Shown here piece by piece: positions 36,910 through 46,065 of a DNA stretch of 64,000 bases (positions are counted from its first letter, which is position 1; each line of letters begins with the position of its first letter). The stretch comes from Sphingobacterium sp. UBA4616 (lineage in GTDB: Bacteria > Bacteroidota > Bacteroidia > Sphingobacteriales > Sphingobacteriaceae): positions 62,001 through 126,000 of the forward strand of contig DGIS01000028.1 of assembly GCA_002386525.1 (NCBI GenBank), given 5' to 3'. Below the pieces are notes generated by a model. It was not told the DNA's origin and did not search any database. It saw only the letters and a program-made list of their open reading frames with translations. The position numbers were made by a program, and so were the translations under genes.

Positions 36910-37516
36910 CCAAATACATTTTACCAATAGATTCTCGGCTCAGCTTTATAAAAATTACATGTCAACAGCCACGGCTCTTGTCAAAAAATTAGCATTGGAG
37001 CAACGTCAGGATATATTATGCGAAATTAATAGTCACATATTTGAGGCGTTGCAACAGCAATTTCCCCAACAGTTAATCCAGGATACGACGCCTATGCAGC
37101 TCGAAGATATTTTGGAGAAGCTAGGTTTACCTGCGACCTTTATCTTAGAAATGATCTCTTCAGCCTCCTTAGGTCAGGCAATAGCGCCTTCAACTGAACC
37201 GACATCCCTCTTGCAGATCCCCATCATATTTGCACGAGCGATAGTCAATTTGGTTTATTACACCACCTATACCCTGATGCTTATTGCTATATTTTTAGTA
37301 GTGGCCAAGTTTGTTGATCCACAGGGAGTAGGCTTTTTCTATGCGCCCAATAAGTTTTTCATATTCGGAAAACTTATTCTACAGCACGAAGAGGCCATAC
37401 GGTATGAACAGTTGGGCAATTATTTTATTCCAGTTCTTCTATTTATCATCATTGGGCTGTATTATTCTTCAACGCTTATTCTAAAAATCAAAAAATCTAT
37501 ATACCATAAATTATGA
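36899..37516 (+). CDS. HAAS-domain (DUF1700-like) membrane protein
   Basis: 205 residues. The N-terminal HAAS helices (about residues 20-90; LALEQRQDILCEINSHIFEAL, ILEKLGLPATFILEMI) are the partner domain usually found next to PadR regulators. Two long hydrophobic segments follow (ARAIVNLVYYTTYTLMLIAI and YFIPVLLFIIIGLYYS), with a soluble stretch between them. Start at the ATG inside the padR end (36899). In other bacteria such proteins act as membrane partners that signal to the PadR protein; this is inference here. Confidence 0.82.
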   Translation: MHYNQIHFTNRFSAQLYKNYMSTATALVKKLALEQRQDILCEINSHIFEALQQQFPQQLIQDTTPMQLEDILEKLGLPATFILEMISSASLGQAIAPSTEPTSLLQIPIIFARAIVNLVYYTTYTLMLIAIFLVVAKFVDPQGVGFFYAPNKFFIFGKLILQHEEAIRYEQLGNYFIPVLLFIIIGLYYSSTLILKIKKSIYHKL

Positions 37517-38832
37517 AAAGAACCCCACTTTTGCTCTTGCTATTAGGCAGTCTAACCAGCCCTATTTTAAAAGCCCAACAATTTAGTCCTATCCGGATGG
37601 ACAGTCTGATGTCAATATTAGAAAATAACCAAGTCTGGATGGGCAGTATTGCCATCAGTAAAGGAGACGAATTGCTCTACCAAAAGGCCATTGGATATGC
37701 AGACATCGCCCAGAAAAAGAAAGCGAGCCCAGATACCCGCTATGGTATAGGGTCGATTTCAAAAACTTTCACAGCAACCCTTGTTCTGAAAACAGTTGAG
37801 CTTGGAAAACTCCAGTTAAACCAGACATTAGCAACATACTTTAAGAACATTCCAAACGCAGAAAAGATCACAATTCATCAATTGTTAAATCATAGTAGCG
37901 GTGTTCATAGCGTCACCAACGACAAAGATTACCTGACATGGAACACTCAACCTCAAACTGAACAGGAACTTGTTGAACGCATTATCAAAGGTGGTGCTGA
38001 ATTTACCCCCGGAAGCAAACATGAATACAGTAATTCAAATTATATTTTACTGACATATATCCTAGAAAAAGTATGGAAAAAAGATTACGCTGCGCTCTTG
38101 AAAACGTATATCTGTGGACCATTGAAATTGGAACAGACCACATTTGGGCGTCCACAAAATAATAGCGGTACTGTTAGTGAATCCTATCGATTTACGCAAG
38201 AATGGATCCTTGAACCACACACCCACAACTCTGTTCCCCTCGGTGCGGGGGCAGTTTGGTCAACGCCAACAGATCTAGACAAATTTTTCAATGGTTTATT
38301 CAGCCATAAAATAATCAATGCGGCGAGCCTCGACGCCATGAAAAAAATAGATCAAGGTTATGGACTTGGCTTATTCCAGTTGCCGTTCTATGAGCATATG
38401 GGTTTTGGACATACCGGCGGAATCGATGGCTATTCTTCTGTAGCTGGGCATTTCGATGATGGTAATGATAATGTCGCTATCATTAGTAACGCCAACAATT
38501 ATAATAATAATGAAATCCTAAAGTTCAGTTTAGGTGAACTTTATAAAAAGTCCTTGCCACTACCGGATCTTACGGAAGTACAATTGACAGACGAAGAAAT
38601 TACTAGTCTTGTTGGCGAATATAAAAGCGAACAGCCTCCAATCCAGATAAATATTACCCGAGAAGGAAACAAAGTGTTCGGACAGGTCATTGGTCAACCG
38701 TCGTTTCAGCTGAAAGCAAAGGATAAAAACACGCTGATTCAACCGCAATTTGGTGTAAAAATAGTTTTCGAGCGCAACGAAAACAAAATGACACTCTACC
38801 AAAATGGACATACACTTGTTTTGAAGAAATAA
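37513..38832 (+). CDS. Serine hydrolase of the beta-lactamase class C / PBP family
   Basis: 439 residues, exported: signal peptide MKRTPLLLLLLGSLTSPILKAQ. Active-site motifs are Ser-x-x-Lys in SISK (about residues 84-87), YSN in HEYSNSNY, and HTGG in the C-terminal half in the place of KTG, which is as found in class C-like esterases and D-aminopeptidases rather than true AmpC. A short C-terminal lipocalin-like domain (from about 360) follows. The ATG overlaps the previous stop as ATGA. It is thus under the PadR control of its operon. Penicillin resistance is not implied; peptide or ester hydrolysis in the periplasm is more likely. Confidence 0.88.
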   Translation: MKRTPLLLLLLGSLTSPILKAQQFSPIRMDSLMSILENNQVWMGSIAISKGDELLYQKAIGYADIAQKKKASPDTRYGIGSISKTFTATLVLKTVELGKLQLNQTLATYFKNIPNAEKITIHQLLNHSSGVHSVTNDKDYLTWNTQPQTEQELVERIIKGGAEFTPGSKHEYSNSNYILLTYILEKVWKKDYAALLKTYICGPLKLEQTTFGRPQNNSGTVSESYRFTQEWILEPHTHNSVPLGAGAVWSTPTDLDKFFNGLFSHKIINAASLDAMKKIDQGYGLGLFQLPFYEHMGFGHTGGIDGYSSVAGHFDDGNDNVAIISNANNYNNNEILKFSLGELYKKSLPLPDLTEVQLTDEEITSLVGEYKSEQPPIQINITREGNKVFGQVIGQPSFQLKAKDKNTLIQPQFGVKIVFERNENKMTLYQNGHTLVLKK

Positions 38833-38930
38833 GGAGACATTGTTGCTAGTGCGCGTAGCTATACGACTTGATTAATGAATATAACCCCATTTGCTATCCA
38901 TATCTTCCCTATTCATCAAATTGTACAATC

Positions 38931-38966
38931 TAAAAAGCAGGATTTTATTTAAATCTTGCTTTTTAA
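38931..38966 (+). terminator. Terminator after the PadR-HAAS-hydrolase operon
   Basis: AAAAAGCAGGATTT and AAATCTTGCTTTTT pair over 14 positions (one G-T) with a 4-base loop. The right arm supplies the T-run. Confidence 0.78.
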
Positions 38967-39255
38967 GTTTCATATTTCACGATTTGTCTAAACAGACATT
39001 ATTGGGGCAGTCAAGGCAATAGAACATATTTTGGGAATTCACTTACGCTGAAACAATACTTTATGCTGGGTTATATTCATAAATTTAATATTGTAAAAAC
39101 AAAGAAGTAGCTCATTTAAGATCCAAACCGTGTCTACAAGACATATTCTTGGGGATTAAATCAATACCTTCTCTTTTGCAAAAGAGGTCATTTGAGCGCT
39201 GGTTTAAACCTTGTTGTATATCCTTTGGGTTTCCTTGATAACAGCTATGCTATAG

Positions 39256-39292
39256 CGTTGCTATCTGTTTGGTCTTTCGTTGCTATCTGTTT
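39256..39292 (+). repeat. Direct repeat of CGTTGCTATCTGTTT
   Basis: Two exact copies of the 15-mer begin at 39256 and 39278, 22 bases apart, separated by GGTCTTT. A partial inverted match (AAGACCAAAT) follows at about 39297, so a hairpin with GGTCTT is possible. Confidence 0.8.
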
Positions 39293-39307
39293 ACTATAAG
39301 ACCAAAT

Positions 39308-39450
39308 AATAGGTAACGAAACAGCAAACCGTAGGCAAAGGAACAACAACGAAATAGCAGAGAAACAGCAAAGGATAGGCAAAGAAATGGCAGAGAAACG
39401 GCAAAGAAATGGAAGAAAAACAGCAAAGGATGGGCAAAGAAATAGCAAAC
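39308..39450 (+). repeat. Imperfect purine-rich repeats of GGCAAAG-AAATGGC type
   Basis: Units such as AAACAGCAAAGGATAGGC, AAAGAAATGGCAGAG, AAACGGCAAAGAAATGG and AAACAGCAAAGGATGGGC recur with a variable period. The plus strand is nearly free of T. Not a gene: no stable coding frame or domain. Confidence 0.65.
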
Positions 39451-39503
39451 CAATACGCCAGTAGTACCAACGAAGGTAGCAATAAGAAACAAGAAAATGC
39501 TCG

Positions 39504-40115
39504 TTAAAATCTTTCAATATTTGATATCCTTCTTTTCATTTCTTCAAGTTCAGAACGTGACAATTTTCGCTGTTCAGCATAACTATCAGCATACTGCTCT
39601 TTCAATTTGCGCAGACCCTTTCGGCTATCCGCTTCATAATCGTTAACATCAAAAGTCACTGAATCTGCTGTTAAATTGGCTATACGATAGAGTGTACGCA
39701 TCGTTTTACCATCCTTTGGATAAGAAACCTCATACACATCGCCTACTTTTGGATCTTTCAGGTATTTTTCTTTCTTTTTTGCACCTGAAATCCCAGCTAT
39801 AACAATAGCAGCTACTAAAAGTCCAATCAGCATTAAACCCGTAAAATAACCGATAGGTGTTTTACGGATAGTTCCTGAAGACAGGGATTGAAGTGTCTGT
39901 GGCTTAATTTCAGATTGGTAGCTCAACTTTTTGCAATGATTGCAAATCGTAATAATCTGCGCAGAATAGGGAAATATGGGTATCCAAAAAATATGAAAAT
40001 ACTTAATCTGTCTATAGGCAAAGAGAGACTGAGCCGTGCCACAATAATCACAGTCGCCTACTGCCGATTGCGATTTGTTAGTTAATACCTTGGTTCGTGT
40101 GCCAAAAATAATCAT
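39504..40115 (-). CDS. Zinc-ribbon membrane protein
   Basis: 203 residues from the ATG at 40115 (MIIFGTRTKVLTNKS), the usual start of this family; ATGs at 40127 and the longer frame to 40223 give unconserved residues. An N-terminal zinc ribbon has CDYC (about residues 18-21) and ICNHCKK about 50 residues later. One membrane helix (GYFTGLMLIGLLVAAIVIAG) is followed by a soluble C-terminal domain and a charged tail rich in Arg, Glu and Ser. Family members are widespread in Bacteroidetes and have no assigned function. Transcribed away from the SusCD genes. Confidence 0.78.
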   Translation of the reverse strand: MIIFGTRTKVLTNKSQSAVGDCDYCGTAQSLFAYRQIKYFHIFWIPIFPYSAQIITICNHCKKLSYQSEIKPQTLQSLSSGTIRKTPIGYFTGLMLIGLLVAAIVIAGISGAKKKEKYLKDPKVGDVYEVSYPKDGKTMRTLYRIANLTADSVTFDVNDYEADSRKGLRKLKEQYADSYAEQRKLSRSELEEMKRRISNIERF

Positions 40116-40542
40116 AGTATGAAGCATTTTAATTCTGTATAATCGGAATACAAGAATCCTGCCCAATTCCGAACAGAATATACAAGGATTTACAATTCGC
40201 AATCCGCCGTTTACGATTCGCAACTACCCATCAATATGCTAATAGGCGCCATATTGCAAAGTCCAGATGAAAGCTTTAAGCAAAAAAGCAGCTTCCGTTT
40301 TTTATCTATACTAGATCAGCTCGTCTATATTTAATCATTCTGACTCAAAAATTACAAAAAAGCTAAAAATAAAGTATAGTTATCAGGTGGATTTTATATA
40401 TTTGCATTAACATTTTTTAACACATGAAACAGCATATACAGTATACCCTTGAAAAACGAATGTCCTAAGGGGATGTTTTACAAGTAAATTCAAATATCTC
40501 CGATAACCCATCTCAAACAATACACTCACTATTATAATTAGT
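40116..40542. other. Spacer upstream of SusCD pair 1
   Basis: 427 bases without a gene. Near 40190-40225 there are two imperfect copies of TTTAC(A/G)ATTCGCAA, a type of short repeat common in Bacteroidetes genomes. TATATTTG (40397-40404) is an exact -7 element, which gives a leader of about 130 bases for susC; no good -33 element is seen 19 bases upstream. Confidence 0.55.
40397..40404 (+). promoter_or_regulatory. -7 element for SusCD pair 1
   Basis: TATATTTG fits TAnnTTTG exactly and lies 139 bases before the susC ATG. -33 element not clear. Confidence 0.45.
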
Positions 40543-43500
40543 ATGACAAAAAACAACATAAATTTTGTCGTAATGGCCGCGCTTTGTCTAAGTTCTGGCG
40601 CACTATACGCACAAAACACTATAAAAGGAAAAGTAGTTGACAATAACAACAATCCTATTCAAGGGGCTACTGTCACCGAAACGACCAGTAAAAAACAAGT
40701 ACAGACAGATACAAATGGTCTATTTGAGTTACCTTCTTCTGGCAGCTCGCTAAATATCAATATACAATATATAGGCTTTGAAAGTAAAACGGTTCAAACT
40801 AATCCGACAGGCTTTACCACAGTTCAACTTGTGCCTTCAACTGCCCTGTTAGACGAAGTGGTCGTAACGGCTTTAAATATATCCAAGGAAAAAAAGACGT
40901 TAGGATATTCTATTCAGGAACTAAAGGGAAAAGATCTTTCCGAAGCTAAAGAAAGTAATCTCGTAAACTCCTTAGCCGGAAAAGTTGCTGGGGTTCAGGT
41001 AACAAATAGTCAAGGAAATATGGGTTCTTCGAGAATTATTATCCGTGGAGAAACTTCCATTGCCGGAAACAATCAACCTTTATTTGTGATTGATGGAACA
41101 CCTGTTGATAATTCCCAGCTGGGAACGAGTGGTAACCGTGACTATGCAAATGCAATTTCAGATATCAACAGCGAAGACATCGAATCCATAAGCGTACTAA
41201 AAGGGCCTAATGCAGCTGCGTTGTATGGTTCAAGAGCCGCCGCTGGGGTGATTTTGATTACGACAAAAACTGGAAAAAAACGCAAAGGATTGGGGATAAA
41301 TATTAATTCAAATAATACCATTGAACGTCTTGCCGTTCTACCCGATTATCAAAATGTATTTGGACAAGGTGCCAATGGAAAGTTCAGCTATGTTGATGGA
41401 AAGGGTGGCGGTATCAATGATGGTGTTGATGAAAGCTGGGGGCCAAAAATGGATGGCAGACTCATCCCACAATTTTATTCAAAGGGTGAAGCAGTACCTT
41501 TCTTGCCACATCCAGATAACGTACGCAGCTTTTTTGGAACAGGACGAACATTAAACAATGGAATATCTATTGCCGATGCCACAGATAAAGTTGATTATCG
41601 TTTTTCTTATAACAATAGTAATCAAACAGGAATTATCCCAAATTCTTCGATTGAAAAAAATAACTTCAATATTAACACACGTTATAAAATCACGGAAGAT
41701 CTGACACTTACAGCAAATGCAAATTATGTACGTACAAACTCAGGTAATTTACCAGGTGTAGGGGGCTTTCGCTCGAACGGCTATATGCTCCAATTTACCT
41801 GGTTTGGCAGACAGGTCGATGTTTCCCGTTTAAAAAATTATCGGGATGAAAACGGTAACCTTGTCAATTGGAACAATAGTTATTATAGCAATCCATACTT
41901 CATCGCAGAGGAAAATACGGTACAGCAACAACGCGACCGAATTTTTGGAAATGTTGGTTTAAATTACAAGATCAACGAGTTTTTGACAGCCAACTTCCGT
42001 ACTGGTAACGATTATTATACTGATCGTAGAAAAATACGGATTGCTTATGGTACCAATGGTACACCCTACGGTTCCTATGAAGAAGATGCTTATACAGTAA
42101 ATGAAAATAATACGGAGTTTACTTTAAACTACAATAGACCGCTTTCAACAGACTTTACGCTGGATATATTAGCTGGAGGTAATATACGTAGCCAATCGCG
42201 GCAACGCAATAACCAAAAAGCCCCGCGTTTAGCTGTACCTGATGTCTATACGCTAGCAAACTCCAGAGATGCCTTGATTTCAACAGGTGAATATAGCCCA
42301 TTGAAGGCCTACAGTATTTTTTCATCGGCGCAATTAGGGTACAAAAATTATGCATTTTTGAATCTAACAGCTCGAAACGACTGGTCTTCTACTTTGCCTG
42401 TTGACAATCTTTCGTATTTCTATCCGTCTGCAAACGCTAGCATAGTCCTGACAGATGCATTCGCTATTCAAAGCGATATATTGTCTTTCTGGAAATTACG
42501 GGGGGGATGGTCCAAAGTAGGTAAAGATACAGACCCTTTTAGTTTAATTGATTCTTATCTATTTAGTGCACCATACGGAGACAACCCACAATTATCGGTC
42601 AATGACATTAAGAAAAACCCAGACCTAAAACCCGAAACAACCACCTCAACTGAGCTAGGTACCGAACTGGCTTTCCTAAAAAATAGAGTGCGATTAGACT
42701 TAAGTTTATACGACATCAATAGTATCAACCAGATTTTAGCCGTTGATGTGAGTCCATCGACAGGTTATAAGAAGAAACTCATGAACGCCGGAAAGATCAA
42801 CAATAAGGGGCTTGAAATTCAATTAGGGGTTACACCGGTGAAAAAACAGGATTTCCAATGGGATATCAATGTCAACTTCGCAACAAATAAAAGTAAAGTT
42901 GTAGAATTAGACAATGAAGGATTATTACAAAGTTATACGATCGGATCATCAGGAACCGTGCAAGTTTTGGCCGCAGTCGGAAAACCCTATGGGACTCTTT
43001 ACGGAACTGGCTTCTTACGAAATGAAGCGGGTCGCCTTATCGTGAACGCAGACGGAACACCTGCCACTGATCCAGTGAATCACTATTTTGGCAAATTTAC
43101 ACCAGATTGGTTGGGCGGTATTACAAATCAATTCCGTTACAAAAACTTTGATTTAAGCTTTTTGATAGACATCAAGCATGGGGGCAAACTCTACTCAGGT
43201 ACGAATGCGACTGGTAGAGGAACTGGGGTATTGGCCTCGACTCTCCCTGGAAGAGATGCTGAACATGGCGGACTGAGTTATACAGTTAACGGGACAACCT
43301 ATGATGATGGTATTATCGTAGATGGCGTAAATGCAGACGGTTCAGAAAATACGAAAGTTGTATCGGCACAACAATATTATAAAACGCTATATAGAACCAA
43401 TGAAGCAAATGTATTCGATGCTTCTTATGTTAAATTGCGCGAGGTAAAACTAGGTTACCAATTGCCAAATCATTGGATTTCCAAAATCGGCTTTCAGGGA

Positions 43501-43662
43501 GCTTCGTTCTCTTTAGTAGCTCGAAACCTATGGATTATCCATAAGAACGCACCCAATATTGATCCAGAGACAGCCTTTAATACAGGCAATGCACAAGGTT
43601 TGGAAAGTTTACAGTTACCGACCACAAGAAGCTTTGGCTTCAATTTAAATCTTAAGTTTTAA
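40543..43662 (+). CDS. SusC/RagA-type TonB-linked outer-membrane transporter (pair 1)
   Basis: Outer-membrane importer of 1039 residues; the signal peptide runs to about residue 24 (ending LYAQ). A carboxypeptidase-regulatory-like domain (KGKVVDNNNNPIQGATVTE, about 28-105) precedes the plug domain (SLAGKVAGVQVTNSQG, RGETSIAGNNQPLFVIDGTP; NAAALYGSRAAAGVILITT), then a 22-strand barrel ending in LNLKF. It imports glycans, peptides or other nutrients with the SusD lipoprotein encoded 78 bases downstream, powered by TonB. No glycoside hydrolase, sensor or anti-sigma gene is adjacent, so the substrate is open. Confidence 0.95.
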   Translation: MTKNNINFVVMAALCLSSGALYAQNTIKGKVVDNNNNPIQGATVTETTSKKQVQTDTNGLFELPSSGSSLNINIQYIGFESKTVQTNPTGFTTVQLVPSTALLDEVVVTALNISKEKKTLGYSIQELKGKDLSEAKESNLVNSLAGKVAGVQVTNSQGNMGSSRIIIRGETSIAGNNQPLFVIDGTPVDNSQLGTSGNRDYANAISDINSEDIESISVLKGPNAAALYGSRAAAGVILITTKTGKKRKGLGININSNNTIERLAVLPDYQNVFGQGANGKFSYVDGKGGGINDGVDESWGPKMDGRLIPQFYSKGEAVPFLPHPDNVRSFFGTGRTLNNGISIADATDKVDYRFSYNNSNQTGIIPNSSIEKNNFNINTRYKITEDLTLTANANYVRTNSGNLPGVGGFRSNGYMLQFTWFGRQVDVSRLKNYRDENGNLVNWNNSYYSNPYFIAEENTVQQQRDRIFGNVGLNYKINEFLTANFRTGNDYYTDRRKIRIAYGTNGTPYGSYEEDAYTVNENNTEFTLNYNRPLSTDFTLDILAGGNIRSQSRQRNNQKAPRLAVPDVYTLANSRDALISTGEYSPLKAYSIFSSAQLGYKNYAFLNLTARNDWSSTLPVDNLSYFYPSANASIVLTDAFAIQSDILSFWKLRGGWSKVGKDTDPFSLIDSYLFSAPYGDNPQLSVNDIKKNPDLKPETTTSTELGTELAFLKNRVRLDLSLYDINSINQILAVDVSPSTGYKKKLMNAGKINNKGLEIQLGVTPVKKQDFQWDINVNFATNKSKVVELDNEGLLQSYTIGSSGTVQVLAAVGKPYGTLYGTGFLRNEAGRLIVNADGTPATDPVNHYFGKFTPDWLGGITNQFRYKNFDLSFLIDIKHGGKLYSGTNATGRGTGVLASTLPGRDAEHGGLSYTVNGTTYDDGIIVDGVNADGSENTKVVSAQQYYKTLYRTNEANVFDASYVKLREVKLGYQLPNHWISKIGFQGASFSLVARNLWIIHKNAPNIDPETAFNTGNAQGLESLQLPTTRSFGFNLNLKF

Positions 43663-43740
43663 GCAACTGAAATCATCGCTGCCTAAGGCAGTTCGATTTC
43701 TCACTAGCGAACAATTGAAGAACAAATAATTATTTTGAGC

Positions 43741-45180
43741 ATGAAAATATACAGCAAATATATAACAGGACTTATTCTCTTACTGGGCCTAACCACGTCC
43801 TGCAAAGATGAATTAGCAAAAGTCAATCAAAATCAGAATGAGGCAGAAAATCCTCAACCTGGCTACCTTCTCACAAGCGCGATTAAAACAACAGCCGACA
43901 GCTACTGGGGCGTAAGCAATAATCTTGCTTCTAGTTTGTTGTTTGTACAACATTGGGCTAGAATCCAATACACGGACCCCGACCGCTATATTTTCACAAA
44001 CAATGATTTCACAGAAGGATGGTCAACCTGGTACTCAAAGAGCATCAGCCAATTAAAGATCACGCAAAAATTAGCAGCAAATAGCGGCAACGACAACTAC
44101 AAGGGCGTAGCACTTATCTTGCAGTCATGGGTATTTTCATTACTGACAGATGCCTATGGAGATATTCCTTATACTGAAACAGGAGACATTGATGCTTATT
44201 TGACTCCTCGTTACGACGCACAGGAGAATGTATATAAAGGCCTATTGAACGATCTCAAAAACGCACAAAGTTTATTAAAAGTTGATGGTGAGGCTATCCA
44301 GGGTGATATTATTTATGAGAATAAAATCATTAAATGGAAACGTTTTGCGAATTCACTCAGATTGCGCTTTGCATTACGTATTGCTGACCGCCTACCGGAT
44401 CTAGCCAAAACTACATTGCAGGAAATCGCAGCAGAAGGAAGTGGTTACATTAGCTCCAATGAGGATATCGCTCAGCTGATCTACCGCGATGCTCCTTATC
44501 GCAATCCCGTCAGTGCATCTTTTGAAGCAAGAGAGGATTATCGCGTGAGTAAAACAATGGTAGATAAGCTTGTCGAGTTAAACGATCCACGCTTACCTAT
44601 TTATGCGGATGCAACGGACAAACCGACTAAGGAGCAATATGTTGGTCTCCCAAATGGCCTCACTTCAAGTGAGGCTAGCAGTATTGGTTTTGATCTTACA
44701 TCCCGACCAGGAAAATATTTCCGTGAGCCAAAAGCTCCTGCAGTCTTCTTAAGTTATTCGGAGGTTCTTTTTGATCTTTCCGAGGCCGTAAGCAGAGGAT
44801 TTATTACGGGTGATGCAGCAGATCTCTACCAAAAGGCCATTCGCGCATCTTTTGAACAATACAAAGTCAGTAATAATTTAATCGATGCCTACCTTCGTCA
44901 ATCATCAGTAATTTTCGACCCCAATAACTATAAAAAGTCAATTGGCGAACAAAAATGGATTGCGTTATATGGGCAAGGTTTGGAAGCATTTGCCGAATGG
45001 CGTAGATTGGATTATCCTAAGTTAACACCTGCAAAACAAGGTGCTTTGGGCGGAAAAATCCCTTTGCGCTTTCTATATCCCGGAACAGAACAATCTCTCA
45101 ATGGAGCTAATTACCGAGAAGCCATAGCACGCCAGGGTAGCAATACGTTGTTAACTAAACTGTGGTTTGATGTAGAATAA
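43741..45180 (+). CDS. SusD/RagB-type outer-membrane lipoprotein (pair 1, SusD-like_2)
   Basis: Surface lipoprotein that caps the SusC barrel and grasps substrate. 479 residues from the ATG at 43741; the TTG at 43735 is not needed. The lipobox is LTTSC, with Cys 20 or so lipidated. The sequence (NQNEAENPQPGYLLTSAIKT, KGVALILQSWVFSLLTDAYG, DIPYTETG, and AFAEWRRLDYPKL near the C-terminus) fits the SusD-like_2 (PF12771) subfamily. Co-transcribed with the SusC gene upstream. Confidence 0.93.
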   Translation: MKIYSKYITGLILLLGLTTSCKDELAKVNQNQNEAENPQPGYLLTSAIKTTADSYWGVSNNLASSLLFVQHWARIQYTDPDRYIFTNNDFTEGWSTWYSKSISQLKITQKLAANSGNDNYKGVALILQSWVFSLLTDAYGDIPYTETGDIDAYLTPRYDAQENVYKGLLNDLKNAQSLLKVDGEAIQGDIIYENKIIKWKRFANSLRLRFALRIADRLPDLAKTTLQEIAAEGSGYISSNEDIAQLIYRDAPYRNPVSASFEAREDYRVSKTMVDKLVELNDPRLPIYADATDKPTKEQYVGLPNGLTSSEASSIGFDLTSRPGKYFREPKAPAVFLSYSEVLFDLSEAVSRGFITGDAADLYQKAIRASFEQYKVSNNLIDAYLRQSSVIFDPNNYKKSIGEQKWIALYGQGLEAFAEWRRLDYPKLTPAKQGALGGKIPLRFLYPGTEQSLNGANYREAIARQGSNTLLTKLWFDVE

Positions 45181-45198
45181 ATAGATATCAACAGAACT

Positions 45199-45238
45199 AA
45201 AAGCGGAGAAAGCACAAATTTTTTCCGCTTTTTTTTTG
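45199..45238 (+). terminator. Terminator after SusCD pair 1
   Basis: AAAGCGGA (45200-45207) and TCCGCTTT (45224-45231) pair, followed by a long T-run. Confidence 0.85.
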
Positions 45239-45283
45239 AATAGATTTCTTACCTTAGTATAGGACTTTAACGATTTAAATGCC

Positions 45284-45709
45284 ATGGATGATCAAACATT
45301 AGACAGAATAGACCAACTCAGCGAAGAAGGAAACATTCAATGTGACGAAGGCAACTATCAGGAAGCGATCCGCTTGTGGACCGAAGCACTTGATTTGGTC
45401 CCAAGTCCGCAAAATGTTCACGCAGAAAGCCTCTGGCTCGAAGCCTCTATAGGAGATGCTTTTTTCTTACTCGACGACTTTACCAATGCGCTCTCCCATT
45501 TTGAAAAAGCAAAACACAATATCATCGAAAATGCTTACGAAAATCCGTTTATTATGTTGCGGTTAGGACAATGCTACCTACACGACAATAATAGTGAGCT
45601 GGCTCAGGAATATCTTCTCCGGGCTTATATGATGGAAGGAAAAGATATTTTCGAGGATGAATCCCCCAAGTACCTTACATTCTTAAGTAATAATATCGAT
45701 TTAGATTGA
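45284..45709 (+). CDS. Tetratricopeptide repeat protein
   Basis: 141 residues, no signal peptide, so cytoplasmic. Three TPR-like helical pairs: GNIQCDEGNYQEAIRLWTEAL, GDAFFLLDDFTNALSHFEKA, and GQCYLHDNNSELAQEYLLRAY. A protein-interaction scaffold without a known partner. Stand-alone TPR proteins of this size are common in Bacteroidetes and sometimes act as immunity proteins, but there is no toxin gene next to it. Its last codons form the left arm of a perfect 36-base palindrome. Confidence 0.85.
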   Translation: MDDQTLDRIDQLSEEGNIQCDEGNYQEAIRLWTEALDLVPSPQNVHAESLWLEASIGDAFFLLDDFTNALSHFEKAKHNIIENAYENPFIMLRLGQCYLHDNNSELAQEYLLRAYMMEGKDIFEDESPKYLTFLSNNIDLD

Positions 45710-45730
45710 TAATTATCAATCTAAATCGAT
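45695..45730. terminator. Perfect 36-base palindrome at the end of the TPR gene
   Basis: Two 18-base arms meet at 45712/45713 with no mismatch. The left arm encodes the last residues IDLD of the TPR protein and its stop. No T-run follows, so it may end transcription weakly in both directions or be a protein-binding site. The minus-strand reading of the right arm also gives IDLD and a stop. Confidence 0.7.
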
Positions 45731-46060
45731 GGCTTCTTCACCTTTCATCGGCACACCAGATGCCATAACTGCGGCGTCGACAGCAAATACAGCTTAGTAT
45801 TTTTGGCCTTTCTGCTTTGTTTCACTTTATCGTTAATAATCGCGTTCTCGAGAAATCCTGCTTCAATGGCTCCCGATGCCAATTTCGTTGCCTTTAGAAT
45901 AAGTAAAATTCTCACACATCGCCTGATCAAAGTAAATCTAGCGAACAGGTTATTTTTCCAAAAAATAATGATCTAATTTGATATCAAACAGCAGTGCATT
46001 GGCTACTAAATCAGCCTTAAAATCCAACAATAACTACTGAAAAAATCAAAAAAGAGCACA
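45731..46060 (-). pseudogene. Possible degenerate coding remnant
   Basis: Read on the minus strand, coding-like pieces lie in different frames. From upstream to downstream these are LLLDFKADLVANALLFDIK (about 46040-45965), QAMCENFTYSKGNEIGIGS (about 45935-45880), AIEAGFLENAIINDKVKQS (about 45880-45820), and AVMASGVPMKGEEAIDLD before a stop (about 45770-45708). The IGIGS-AIEA junction recalls the IGSGAIE box of some transposases, but I cannot name a family. Frameshifts and stops would make it dead. Chance is a real alternative. Confidence 0.25.
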
Positions 46061-46065
46061 TTGAT

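Larger units (their letters stand above)
38833..39503. other. Long spacer with terminator and iterated repeats
   Basis: 671 bases without a supported gene. It holds the terminator of the PadR operon (38931-38966), a 16-base perfect palindrome CTCTTTTGCAAAAGAG (39171-39186), a 22-base-period direct repeat (39256-39292) and a purine-rich repeat tract (39308-39450). All minus-strand frames through the repeat tract are open, but they give Leu/Phe/Cys-rich low-complexity peptides. Confidence 0.6.

Noticed and set aside
39245-39517. Three overlapping minus-strand frames of 60-90 codons
   Set aside because: All are open because the plus strand is purine-rich and repetitive. Leu/Phe/Cys-rich peptides without a gene-like pattern.
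40407-40652. 81-codon minus-strand frame at the susC start
   Set aside because: It covers the susC leader and start and has no features of its own.
45284-45709. TPR protein as the immunity partner of a toxin
   Set aside because: No polymorphic toxin, nuclease or secretion gene lies next to it.
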